DNA of 5,790 nucleotides from JBBRMQ01 sp038230775 (GCA_038230775.1 JBBRMQ010000259.1:1-5790), one strand, 5' to 3'. Positions 1 through 5,409 are shown, counted from the first letter of the stretch. Made by a program: numbers and translations. Notes: a model not told the origin generated them from the letters alone.

Positions 1-1426
1 AGTCGTTCTTCAGGTCATACGTCGCGCCGGCCTGATTGTCGAACACGGCGACGTGGTACAGGCTGAGTGTGCCCGATGCGTTGACCAGTCCCTGGTTGGT
101 CAACTTGCGACCGTCCAGGTAAACGTTGCCCGACGGAATGGACAGTGTGACTCCGGCGGGGACGATGAAATCTCCGATGGTGGCCGTGCCGGGGCTGGTA
201 TCGCCGGCCATCGTTCCGCCCGACCATGACGCCGACCCGGTGACCGTGACGGTTCCGGCCCCGCTCAGCGTGCCGCCGCTCTGAGAGTAGCTGACGAAGC
301 TGACATTCGAGCCAACATCAAAGGTGCCTGATGTGAAGGACAGCGTGGTGCCGGTCGTCGTGATGCCGTTTGACAGGACGTTCGCGCCCGCGATCGAGAA
401 CGTGCCTGTGCCGGTCAAGCTGGCGCCGGCGTTCAGCGTCTGGGTGCCGCCGATGAACTCGATCGCGGTCCCGGTCGTCGTCTTGAACGTTCCCGTGCTC
501 GTTCCGCTCTGGATCTGGATCGTTCCGACCTGCGCGTCTACGGTCCCCGTGTTGTTTAGAACGACATTGCCCACGAACGACGTGGGGCTCGCTCCGCCGG
601 TCTTCTTGAAGAGTCCCGCGTTGTTGAAGGTGCCCGCCGCGCCCGAACACCAGCAGATCGACGCTACGTTCTGGGCGTTGAACACACCGGTGCTGTTGTT
701 GTTGAACGTGGCGTTGTTGATCTGAAACTGGCCGACGCTCGTGAAGTTGACCGCGCCGTTGTTGTCGAAGGTGCGACTGCTCAGGATCGTTGTGCCTCCC
801 GCGAGCGTCGCCGTTCCGCCGCTGCCGAGGGTCGTATTGCCGCCGCCGGACATCGTGCCGTTGGACCAGTTGAGCGCGCCGTCGATGTTGACCGCGCCCG
901 GGCCGCCTAACGTGCCGCTCGTGAAGCTGAGCGTGGCGCCGAATGGCACCTGCAGCGTGTCGACAGCGTTGACGAGGTTGAGCGTTCCGCCCGAGATCAG
1001 CAGCGTCGGCGTGCTGCCGGTCATCGTGGAAGAGCCGGTGAGCCCCAGCGTTCCCGACGAAATGTTCAGGGTGCAGGAGGTGCAGTTGAGATTCAGAGTA
1101 ACCGCGCTCGGGATCACGCTGTTGACGGTGACGGTGCCGCCGGAACTATTGATGTTCGCGATGTCTCCCGCGGTGCCGCTCGATCCAGGGTACGCGCCGC
1201 AGGATGTCGCGCCGGGAGCGCCCGCCGTACAGGTCCACGACGCCGCGTTCCAGGTCACGCCGCTGCTCGTCAAAGCGTACGTTGAAGCGTTGGCGCTCGT
1301 GCCCGAGAAGACGAGCACGGTCACGATCGCGATCATCGACGCGAAAGTCACACCGAACGACGCCAACAGAATCGATCGCCTCGGAGCAGGCTCCCGCTGC
1401 AGCGAAACCGTCGTCTCGTGGTTCAA
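1..1426 (-). CDS. Exported beta-strand-repeat (beta-helix/adhesin-like) protein, C-terminus missing
   Basis: The frame is open without a stop from the TTG at 1426 to the left edge, giving 475 residues. TTG was chosen because a perfect AGGAGG lies six bases upstream, the next in-frame ATG falls inside the signal peptide, and an in-frame stop at 1517-1519 bounds the frame. Residues 1-47 look like a signal peptide: arginines at 16-17, a hydrophobic core at about 19-40, and cleavage after A-N-A at 47. The rest is Gly/Ser/Thr/Asn-rich with short alternating beta-strands and recurring motifs such as SGGTL, FNNNG and TLSFTSGT (165-172 and 361-368). A module with a WS-x-GTM-x-G signature occurs at about 172-194 and again at 386-408. 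A cysteine pair, CTSC, is at 115-118. This is typical of long surface or secreted beta-helix proteins. No catalytic motif is seen, and the C-terminus, which would show the anchoring or secretion route, is outside the window. The broad class is fairly sure; the role is unknown. Confidence 0.82.
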   Translation of the reverse strand, partial: MNHETTVSLQREPAPRRSILLASFGVTFASMIAIVTVLVFSGTSANASTYALTSSGVTWNAASWTCTAGAPGATSCGAYPGSSGTAGDIANINSSGGTVTVNSVIPSAVTLNLNCTSCTLNISSGTLGLTGSSTMTGSTPTLLISGGTLNLVNAVDTLQVPFGATLSFTSGTLGGPGAVNIDGALNWSNGTMSGGGNTTLGSGGTATLAGGTTILSSRTFDNNGAVNFTSVGQFQINNATFNNNSTGVFNAQNVASICWCSGAAGTFNNAGLFKKTGGASPTSFVGNVVLNNTGTVDAQVGTIQIQSGTSTGTFKTTTGTAIEFIGGTQTLNAGASLTGTGTFSIAGANVLSNGITTTGTTLSFTSGTFDVGSNVSFVSYSQSGGTLSGAGTVTVTGSASWSGGTMAGDTSPGTATIGDFIVPAGVTLSIPSGNVYLDGRKLTNQGLVNASGTLSLYHVAVFDNQAGATYDLKND

Positions 1427-1432
1427 ATCTGG

Positions 1433-1438
1433 CCTCCT
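1433..1438 (-). promoter_or_regulatory. Shine-Dalgarno AGGAGG fixing a TTG start
   Basis: A perfect AGGAGG is followed by six bases and then TTG at 1426. It decides the start of the beta-strand-repeat protein, which has no ATG before the signal-peptide core. Confidence 0.75.
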
Positions 1439-1496
1439 GGAGTTCGCGGACAAGACGCAGCGCAGCAGCGGAGAGCCGCGGGGCCACGTTTTCGGG

Positions 1497-1525
1497 TTAT
1501 TTGGACTTAGCGAAGTCTACCTCAA
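1497..1525 (-). promoter_or_regulatory. Possible promoter of the beta-strand-repeat gene
   Basis: TTGAGG (1520-1525) and AAATAA (1497-1502) are separated by 17 bases, about 70 bases before the TTG start. The match to the sigma-70 consensus is only partial. A small inverted repeat, GACTT-AGCG-AAGTC (1504-1517), lies inside the spacer and might be an operator or chance. The main support is that the gene lies behind a hairpin and a 208-base gap, so it probably needs its own promoter. Confidence 0.25.
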
Positions 1526-1594
1526 TCAATGTGATCGGGAAACTCTGCGGAAGCCGTGACCCGTCGCACACGGACTGTATTAATGGTGGAGGAT

Positions 1595-1621
1595 GGCCGC
1601 CCACCGTTTCAGCGGGCGGCC
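1595..1621 (-). terminator. Hairpin after the operon, possible terminator
   Basis: GGCCGCCC (1595-1602) and GGGCGGCC (1614-1621) form a perfect 8-bp G+C stem with an 11-base loop. It begins 14 bases after the stop codon of the exported repeat protein. No T-run follows on the minus strand, so it is either a weak or factor-assisted terminator or a 3' stabilising hairpin. Confidence 0.42.
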
Positions 1622-1634
1622 GAAGGAGGGAAGG

Positions 1635-2579
1635 TTATTTGACCTTGCGGACGAAATCAGCGTCGATGCCGTGGATCCGCATCTCGACGAGCTTTTCGAC
1701 CGGCACGTCGTGGTACCCGGCGTTGGCGAGCTCGCGAATGAACTGCGTCGAGACGCCGTGAATGCGCATCGCGACGAGCTGGTCGGACGAGAGATTGCGA
1801 TAGCCGAGGTCGCGCAGCTCGCGAACGAAGTCCGAGGTGACGCCGTGAATGCGCATCGCCACCAGGCGGTCGGCCGAGAGGTCTCGCACGCCCATGTCGC
1901 GAAGATCTTTCGCAAACTGCGGCGTGACGCCATGAATGCGGAAGGCGATCAGCTGATCGGACTCGATGTTTTCGTAGCCCGAGGCCTTCAGCTCGCGGAC
2001 GTAGTCGGGAGTCACGCCGTGAATGCGGAACGCGACGATCCGATCGCTCGAGAGGTTGTTGTATCCGAGAGACTGCATCTGGCGAACGAAGTCCGGGGTG
2101 GCGCCGTGAATGCGGAAGGCGACGTAGCGATCGAGGGACTCCCGATAGCCGAGCGACTGCATCTCACGGATGAACGCGGACGAGACGTCGATGACCGCGA
2201 GAGAGAAGAGGCGCTCGTCGGTGAGCTCGTCGGAGGAAACGCCCAGACTGCGGAGACGGCTGGTGTAAGAAGGATCGGGCGTGAAGTTGAAACGTCCGAC
2301 GCCGTCACCCCCGGCGAATGTGCCGCTGAAGTCAAACGTGCCCGCCTCGCGCACCAACTGGAACTTCGCCGGCGCTTCGGTGCTGGTATTGAGGTCGGCG
2401 GCGCTCAGGCCGCGGAACTCTTCGATCGACATCGTGTGACCGTAATGACTCTGGTCGTAGCTGAGCTCGAGCTGCACGCGGCGATCATCGTTCGATAGAT
2501 GCCAGGTACCGCGGAGGGGAGAGGCGTCGACTGTCGACGCGAGAAGAAATAGATACACGAAGAGCAACCAACGACGCAT
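1635..2579 (-). CDS. Exported protein with a beta-rich domain and seven 29-residue GVTP-type repeats
   Basis: The protein has 314 residues. The start is an ATG with AGGAGGA seven bases upstream. Residues 1-19 are a classic signal peptide (two Arg, hydrophobic core, cleavage after V-D-A), so the protein should be exported. Residues about 22-105 form a beta-rich domain with GTW near the start and the segment AGTFDFSGTF at 79-88. Residues 119-314 are tandem helical repeats starting at 119, 148, 176, 205, 234, 263 and 292. The first is degenerate, the second has 28 residues, and the last stops after 23. Six of the seven carry R-I-H-G, usually followed by V-T-P. Each unit looks like two short helices. 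It is the third gene of the BlaI operon, 24 bases after the M56 receptor, whose C-terminus carries the same kind of repeat. From this I infer a partner, ligand or decoy for the receptor. No enzymatic motif is visible. The gene call is sure; the function is unknown. Confidence 0.9.
   Translation of the reverse strand: MRRWLLFVYLFLLASTVDASPLRGTWHLSNDDRRVQLELSYDQSHYGHTMSIEEFRGLSAADLNTSTEAPAKFQLVREAGTFDFSGTFAGGDGVGRFNFTPDPSYTSRLRSLGVSSDELTDERLFSLAVIDVSSAFIREMQSLGYRESLDRYVAFRIHGATPDFVRQMQSLGYNNLSSDRIVAFRIHGVTPDYVRELKASGYENIESDQLIAFRIHGVTPQFAKDLRDMGVRDLSADRLVAMRIHGVTSDFVRELRDLGYRNLSSDQLVAMRIHGVSTQFIRELANAGYHDVPVEKLVEMRIHGIDADFVRKVK
1638..2225 (-). repeat. Tandem ~87-bp coding repeats (RIHG type), seven units
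   Basis: This DNA encodes residues 119-314 of the exported protein. The unit is 29 codons (87 bp), with one 28-codon unit and a last unit of 23 codons. The forward-strand segment near the RIHG codons recurs almost unchanged, for example ccgtgaatgcgcatcgc near 1757 and 1844. The pattern is L-S-x-D-x-L-V-A, then M/F-R-I-H-G-V-T, then a D/E-F-V-R-E-L helix and G-Y-x-N. Confidence 0.9.
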
Positions 2580-2586
2580 GACGCAA

Positions 2587-2593
2587 TCCTCCT
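2587..2593 (-). promoter_or_regulatory. Shine-Dalgarno AGGAGGA of the exported repeat protein
   Basis: AGGAGGA lies seven bases before the ATG at 2579, in the 24-base gap after the receptor stop codon. It supports independent ribosome loading on the third gene of the operon. Confidence 0.75.
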
Positions 2594-2603
2594 GATCTCC
2601 GGA

Positions 2604-4535
2604 CTATGGTTTGGCGCGGTACTTGGCCAGCTCACGAACAAACTCGGCATTCACGCCGCTCGCCGCGAGCCGGACGAGATCGCGAACCGTCAGATTCGTG
2701 TAACCCGCTTCCGCAAGGCTCTTGACGAATTCGGCGCGCACACCCTGCACGCGTAATTCGATGAGCTCTTTGGGCGACAGGTTCTTGTATCCGGCGTTCG
2801 CCATTTCCTGAACGTAGCGCGGAGTGACGCCTTGAACGCGCATCGCCACGAGATCCTGCGCCGAGAGCTTGTCGTAGCCCGCGGTGCGCATGCCCTGGAT
2901 GTAATCGCCCGTGACACCCTGCACGCGCATCGAGACGACGGCGTCGACGGAGCGCACGTCGATTCCGGCCGCTCGCAAGCCGCGGACGTAATCCGGCGTG
3001 ACACCCTGGACTCGCATGGCGATGAGGTCGTTGAGCGACAGCGTGCCGAGGCTCATGGCGCGCATTTCCTGGATGTAGTTCGGCGTCACACCCGATGAGC
3101 GCAATGCGATGAGGTCATCGACGGTGAGCTTCTTCTCGTCGACGATCTTGTGGTCGGACTCGCCATCGAGCATAAACATTGGAGCCATTGGAGCCATTGG
3201 AGCCATGGGCGCCATCGCGGCCGCAACGCGTGCGGCGATCATCGGGGCGCGGGCGATCACCGGCGCCACCACCGCCATTGGTGTGACATGAATATTGCGG
3301 TACTCGAACATCCGTGGTCTCGGCGCCACCTGCGGAGCAGGCGCCGGAGCCTCGACGTCCGCCGGGTCGTCATTCTGCGTGTCGCTCTCGACGTCGTCGC
3401 TCACATCGCCTTCATCGTTCGATGCGTCGACGTTGATCACTGTCTTCGATGAATCAATGGTGGCTTGTGCCTTCGGCGCGGGAGGCGGCGGATTCTCCTC
3501 GTGTTTGGCGAAGAGCGGGAACGCGGGTCCGATGAGCAGTGCGACGACGACCGTCAGCAGAGCGGTTCCAGCGGCCCAGCGCGACGACCAGTTGGCGGAC
3601 TCGCCGTGAACGACGACGAGCCGGCGAATGCGGGAGAGCAACGATCCGCCGCTGGCAGCGAGAATCGTCTGCGCGGCACCGATCCGCAGCTCCTCGAAGC
3701 GTGTGAGTGCGCGTGCATATCGAATCGGATCCCCGGAGACGGCGACCGCGAGGTCGTCGCAGCAGTGCTCGCGCTCGACACGGATGCGGCGCGAGATCCA
3801 CCACACCGCGGGTTGATAGAAGAAGAGAGTCTCGACCGTCGATTGCAGCAGATTGACGATGAAGTCGTGACGCCGGATGTGCGCCAGTTCGTGCGCGAGA
3901 ATCATCTCGATCTGATCGGTCGAAAGACCCGACAGCGTGGCCACGGGGAGAAGAACGACCGGACGAAGCCAGCCGACGACCGTCGGTACTTCGACCGCTG
4001 CGGACTCCAGCAGACGGATGCTCTTTCGCAGGTGCAGCGACTCCGCGATCCGCTCCATCGCGCGCTCCCACCTCGCCTCGGCAGGATGCGAATAGCGGAC
4101 GGCGAGACGATGCGCCCCGATCCATCCTGCGATCAGTCGCGCGGACAGAAGGGTCACACCGACGAGCCACATGAGAACGATCTGCGGAAGGTGCGAGCTC
4201 GCATAGCTGGTGAACAACGCGACGCCGTCAGTGGCACTGGAGCCTGGCGCGATCATCACGTCCGTGGCAACCGCGGCGAAAGAGATCGGTGCCGCGGAGA
4301 GTGACGGGCCGAAGCCGCGAATCGGTTCGTAGGCTCGATAGGCGGTGATGACGCTGAGCGCGACGATGATCGTGAGCGCGCCACACGAGGCGAGGTAGCG
4401 CGCGTTCGCGCTCTGGCGTTGCAACAGGGCGAGCGCGGCCGCGAGGATCGCTGCGACCAGCACGCCCTGCCACAACAGATGCAGAAGTGCCCAACCGATG
4501 GCCTGCGCAAGAGGTCCGCTGAAGATCGCGCTCAT
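2604..4535 (-). CDS. BlaR1-like M56 membrane metalloprotease with a repeat-type sensor domain
   Basis: The protein has 643 residues. Membrane segments are at about 11-37, 48-66, 117-138 and 322-342. Between the third and fourth lies the zinc protease domain with H-E-L-A-H at 215-219. A downstream E-R-E-H-C-C-D (254-260) probably supplies the third zinc ligand, most likely E256. This is the BlaR1/MecR1 (M56) core, which in characterised members relays an outside signal by triggering cleavage of the BlaI repressor. BlaR1 normally ends in a penicillin-binding sensor; no SxxK/KTG-type active site is visible here. Instead, residues 343-460 are a Pro-rich and Asp/Glu-rich linker ending in an M-A-P run (441-453), followed by exactly six 29-residue repeats (470-643). 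By BlaR1 topology the repeats face outside. The start codon overlaps the blaI stop by ATGA, with AAGGAG at 4543-4548, so translation is probably coupled. A beta-lactam role is not supported by the sequence, so no blaR1 symbol is given. Confidence 0.92.
   Translation of the reverse strand: MSAIFSGPLAQAIGWALLHLLWQGVLVAAILAAALALLQRQSANARYLASCGALTIIVALSVITAYRAYEPIRGFGPSLSAAPISFAAVATDVMIAPGSSATDGVALFTSYASSHLPQIVLMWLVGVTLLSARLIAGWIGAHRLAVRYSHPAEARWERAMERIAESLHLRKSIRLLESAAVEVPTVVGWLRPVVLLPVATLSGLSTDQIEMILAHELAHIRRHDFIVNLLQSTVETLFFYQPAVWWISRRIRVEREHCCDDLAVAVSGDPIRYARALTRFEELRIGAAQTILAASGGSLLSRIRRLVVVHGESANWSSRWAAGTALLTVVVALLIGPAFPLFAKHEENPPPPAPKAQATIDSSKTVINVDASNDEGDVSDDVESDTQNDDPADVEAPAPAPQVAPRPRMFEYRNIHVTPMAVVAPVIARAPMIAARVAAAMAPMAPMAPMAPMFMLDGESDHKIVDEKKLTVDDLIALRSSGVTPNYIQEMRAMSLGTLSLNDLIAMRVQGVTPDYVRGLRAAGIDVRSVDAVVSMRVQGVTGDYIQGMRTAGYDKLSAQDLVAMRVQGVTPRYVQEMANAGYKNLSPKELIELRVQGVRAEFVKSLAEAGYTNLTVRDLVRLAASGVNAEFVRELAKYRAKP
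2607..3128 (-). repeat. Six exact 87-bp-period coding repeats (RVQG type)
   Basis: This DNA encodes receptor residues 470-643: six units of exactly 29 codons with no insertion or deletion, starting at residues 470, 499, 528, 557, 586 and 615. Units 2-5 carry R-V-Q-G, and V-T-P follows in units 2 and 4. The first (R-S-S-G) and last (A-A-S-G) units diverge like capping units. Each unit predicts two short helices: a D-L-I/V-x-M-R helix and a Y/F-V/I-x-x-M helix ending at A-G-Y. Confidence 0.93.
3181..3216 (-). repeat. Four 9-bp tandem units coding a Met-Ala-Pro run
   Basis: Forward-strand units GGAGCCATT, GGAGCCATT, GGAGCCATG and GGCGCCATC follow one another in frame. They encode most of the M-A-P repeats at receptor residues 441-453, just before the helical repeats. 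Nine-base units can change copy number by slippage without breaking the frame. Confidence 0.85.
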
Positions 4536-4921
4536 TGAACGTCTCCTTCCAACTCGTTGAGCAACGCGCGAATCTGGTTCAATTCGTCGGTGCTCGCTTT
4601 GCGTCCCGAGAGAGCCTGCACCACGAGCTTCGCCGCCGATCCGCCGAACGCGCGGTCCGCAAGATTGTCGAGGAGTTGGCGCTGGGTTTTCTGCTCGCTG
4701 TGACGGGCCTCGTAAATATGCGCCCGGTTGGATTCATCGCGAACGACGAGGCCCTTCTCCGTCATGATCTGTAACAGCTTCAAGACGGTGGTATAGCCCG
4801 TTGGCGACACCTGGTTGAGCAATTCGTGCACGTCGCGAACGGTGCTGGGTCCCCGTTCCCAGAGGACTCGCAGAATCGAGAGTTCTGCATCGGTGGGGCG
4901 GGGTGGCTGACGATCCATCAT
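4532..4921 (-). CDS. blaI: BlaI/MecI-family transcriptional repressor
   Basis: The protein has 129 residues, the usual length for the Penicillinase_R family. It has an N-terminal winged helix-turn-helix: helix 1 at about 11-22, then S-T-V-R-D-V-H-E-L-L, a recognition helix around G-Y-T-T-V-L-K-L-L (42-50), and a wing after K-G-L-V. The C-terminal dimerisation helices include A-F-G-G-S (91-95). By recalled alignment with the staphylococcal protein, the site cut by BlaR1-type proteases falls near Q102-A103, where the staphylococcal residues are N-F; this is inference. The start at 4921 is chosen because GAGGTGA (4926-4932) sits just upstream. An ATG at 4936 would add five residues but lies at the likely transcription start and has no Shine-Dalgarno. 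A second ATG at 4918 is also possible. It is the first gene of a three-gene operon, overlaps the receptor gene by ATGA, and is probably self-repressed through the two palindromes at 4949-4985. Confidence 0.93.
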   Translation of the reverse strand: MMDRQPPRPTDAELSILRVLWERGPSTVRDVHELLNQVSPTGYTTVLKLLQIMTEKGLVVRDESNRAHIYEARHSEQKTQRQLLDNLADRAFGGSAAKLVVQALSGRKASTDELNQIRALLNELEGDVQ

Positions 4922-4925
4922 GGGG

Positions 4926-4932
4926 TCACCTC
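4926..4932 (-). promoter_or_regulatory. Shine-Dalgarno GAGGTGA deciding the blaI start
   Basis: GAGGTGA lies four bases before ATG 4921. It also falls inside the reading frame of the upstream ATG at 4936, which argues against that start. Confidence 0.7.
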
Positions 4933-4944
4933 TCATTACGGGAA

Positions 4945-4971
4945 GCTATACGAAGTGTTTCGTAAAGTCAA
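4945..4971 (-). promoter_or_regulatory. Promoter of the blaI-receptor-repeat protein operon
   Basis: The -35 is TTGACT (4966-4971), one base off consensus. The -10 is either TATAGC (4945-4950, spacer 15) or TAGCTT (4943-4948, spacer 17). The upstream palindrome overlaps the -35, and the second palindrome fills almost the whole spacer, so a bound repressor should block RNA polymerase. Start codon 4921 lies about 20-25 bases downstream. Confidence 0.7.
4949..4964. promoter_or_regulatory. BlaI-type operator, promoter-proximal copy
   Basis: TACGAA-GTGT-TTCGTA is a perfect palindrome with six-base arms and a four-base centre. It lies between -35 and -10. BlaI-family repressors bind such short palindromes as dimers. 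Assignment to this BlaI is by position and form. Confidence 0.72.
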
Positions 4972-4985
4972 CGAAGTCCTTCGTA
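4970..4985. promoter_or_regulatory. BlaI-type operator, promoter-distal copy
   Basis: AACGAA-GTCC-TTCGTA differs from the other copy by one arm base and by its centre. Read as ACGAAG-TC-CTTCGT it is also a perfect 14-bp palindrome. Its centre lies 21 bp from that of the other copy, two helical turns, so both would face the same side of the DNA. Confidence 0.7.
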
Positions 4986-5038
4986 CATCATGCGATCTGG
5001 GAGGAGAAAGGTGTGCCGCGCGCGATCGGAGCTCAGAG

Positions 5039-5075
5039 TCTCCGGCCGGTAGTAGCGCTCGATTCCGGCTGGAGA
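5039..5075. other. Long imperfect inverted repeat between the RHH gene and the blaI promoter
   Basis: TCTCCGGCCGG (5039-5049) pairs with CCGGCTGGAGA (5065-5075) across a 15-base loop. As plus-strand RNA all 11 pairs form, one of them G-U; as minus-strand RNA there is one A-C mismatch. It starts about 20 bases after the stop of the small minus-strand gene and could end that transcript, but there is no T-run. The rest of 4986-5095 shows no credible gene. Confidence 0.35.
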
Positions 5076-5095
5076 ACGCGGACCTTCCGATGAGG

Positions 5096-5353
5096 TCATT
5101 TCTTTGGCGCCTTCTGCTCGATCAGCTTGTGGGAGTCCGACGCGTGCAGCTCGAGGCCGTAGACCTTGCGCAACTCGGCGATCTTGCGCCTCGATTCGCG
5201 GCTGAAGGGTGACTTGCCCTCGAAAGCATGGAGCATCACCCCTTCGATGAGATCGCCGAGGGAGAGGTCGTGGTATTCCGCCAGGCCTTTCATCACTTTG
5301 AGAAGCCGTTTCTCGATGCGCACGCCAGTCTGGACACGTTCAATAGGTACCAT
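5096..5353 (-). CDS. Small ribbon-helix-helix-like DNA-binding protein
   Basis: The protein has 85 residues. An N-terminal strand with alternating hydrophobics (V7, T9, V11, I13) is followed by helix A at about 14-27, a turn at H28-D29-L30-S31-L32, and helix B at about 33-45 ending in F-E-G-K. This is the strand-helix-turn-helix order of MetJ/Arc/CopG-type dimers, in which the paired strand reads DNA. A charged C-terminal tail (51-85, R/K/E-rich) follows. The start at 5353 is the only ATG near the frame's beginning; no Shine-Dalgarno precedes it, and a TACCTT hexamer lies six bases upstream, so the mRNA may be leaderless. It diverges from the exported gene at 5410, and three GGTACC boxes overlap its start, fitting self-regulation. 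No toxin gene lies directly downstream, so an antitoxin role is not suggested. The family assignment is from the fold pattern only. Confidence 0.8.
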   Translation of the reverse strand: MVPIERVQTGVRIEKRLLKVMKGLAEYHDLSLGDLIEGVMLHAFEGKSPFSRESRRKIAELRKVYGLELHASDSHKLIEQKAPKK

Positions 5354-5369
5354 GGTACCAAGGTACCAC
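5346..5369. repeat. Three tandem 8-bp palindromic boxes, candidate operator
   Basis: GGTACCAT, GGTACCAA and GGTACCAC follow with an exact 8-bp period. Each core, GGTACC, is itself a palindrome, and the first two boxes form the perfect 14-bp palindrome GGTACCATGGTACC. The array covers codons 1-3 and the putative -10 of the RHH-like gene. Neighbouring 8-base windows on either side do not match, so there are three copies. Confidence 0.7.
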
Positions 5370-5388
5370 CGATTGACAGCGGTCCGAA
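5360..5388 (-). promoter_or_regulatory. Possible leaderless promoter of the RHH-like gene
   Basis: TACCTT (5360-5365) fits a TAnnnT -10 and ends six bases before the ATG at 5353. A poor -35, TTCGGA (5383-5388), sits 17 bases further upstream. The -10 lies within the GGTACC box array. Confidence 0.3.
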
Positions 5389-5402
5389 GCTGTCGCTACC
5401 CT
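5373..5402 (+). promoter_or_regulatory. Promoter of the rightward exported-protein gene
   Basis: A perfect -35, TTGACA (5373-5378), is followed by an 18-base spacer and TACCCT (5397-5402), a TAnnnT-type -10. The ATG starts seven bases later, so transcription would begin at or next to the start codon. Confidence 0.5.
5375..5394. promoter_or_regulatory. Inverted repeat over the -35 of the rightward gene
   Basis: GACAGC (5375-5380) and GCTGTC (5389-5394) form a perfect six-base inverted repeat with an eight-base centre, overlapping the TTGACA -35 and the spacer. It differs from the GGTACC boxes next door, so a second regulator or a chance match are both possible. Confidence 0.35.
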
Positions 5403-5409
5403 GCCGGAC

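Noticed and set aside
1504..1517. Third BlaI operator upstream of the beta-strand-repeat gene
   Set aside because: GACTT-AGCG-AAGTC is a small inverted repeat but lacks the TACGAA/TTCGTA arms of the two operators.
324..1559. Open frames on the plus strand of 133 and 272 residues
   Set aside because: They lie antisense to the beta-strand-repeat gene, are Pro/Val/Leu-rich in the way typical of the opposite strand of Gly/Thr/Asn-rich coding, and lack signal or domain features.
1593..2498. Plus-strand 301-residue open frame over the repeat protein
   Set aside because: It is the mirror of the repetitive minus-strand gene, which has a signal peptide, Shine-Dalgarno and operon position. Its own repeats only reflect the 87-bp period.
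1638..3128. CRISPR array or non-coding tandem repeat
   Set aside because: The period is 87 bp, a multiple of three, with degenerate units conserved at protein level and inside two good genes. There are no direct repeats with unique spacers.
3454..4304. Open frames of 238 (minus) and 279 (plus) residues inside the receptor
   Set aside because: Arg-rich out-of-frame shadows of the M56 protease core, whose frame carries HELAH and the membrane segments.
2604..4535. True beta-lactam sensor BlaR1/MecR1
   Set aside because: No SxxK, SxN or KTG-type penicillin-binding motifs after the last membrane segment, and no beta-lactamase gene in the window.
4989..5051. Tiny plus-strand frame of 20 codons near an AG-rich stretch
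   Set aside because: Too short, Arg-rich, overlaps the region next to the blaI operators, and no initiation signal fits it well.
5096..5353. Toxin-antitoxin pair
   Set aside because: The RHH-like protein could resemble an antitoxin, but no small toxin gene lies downstream; the next minus-strand gene is blaI, with its own promoter.
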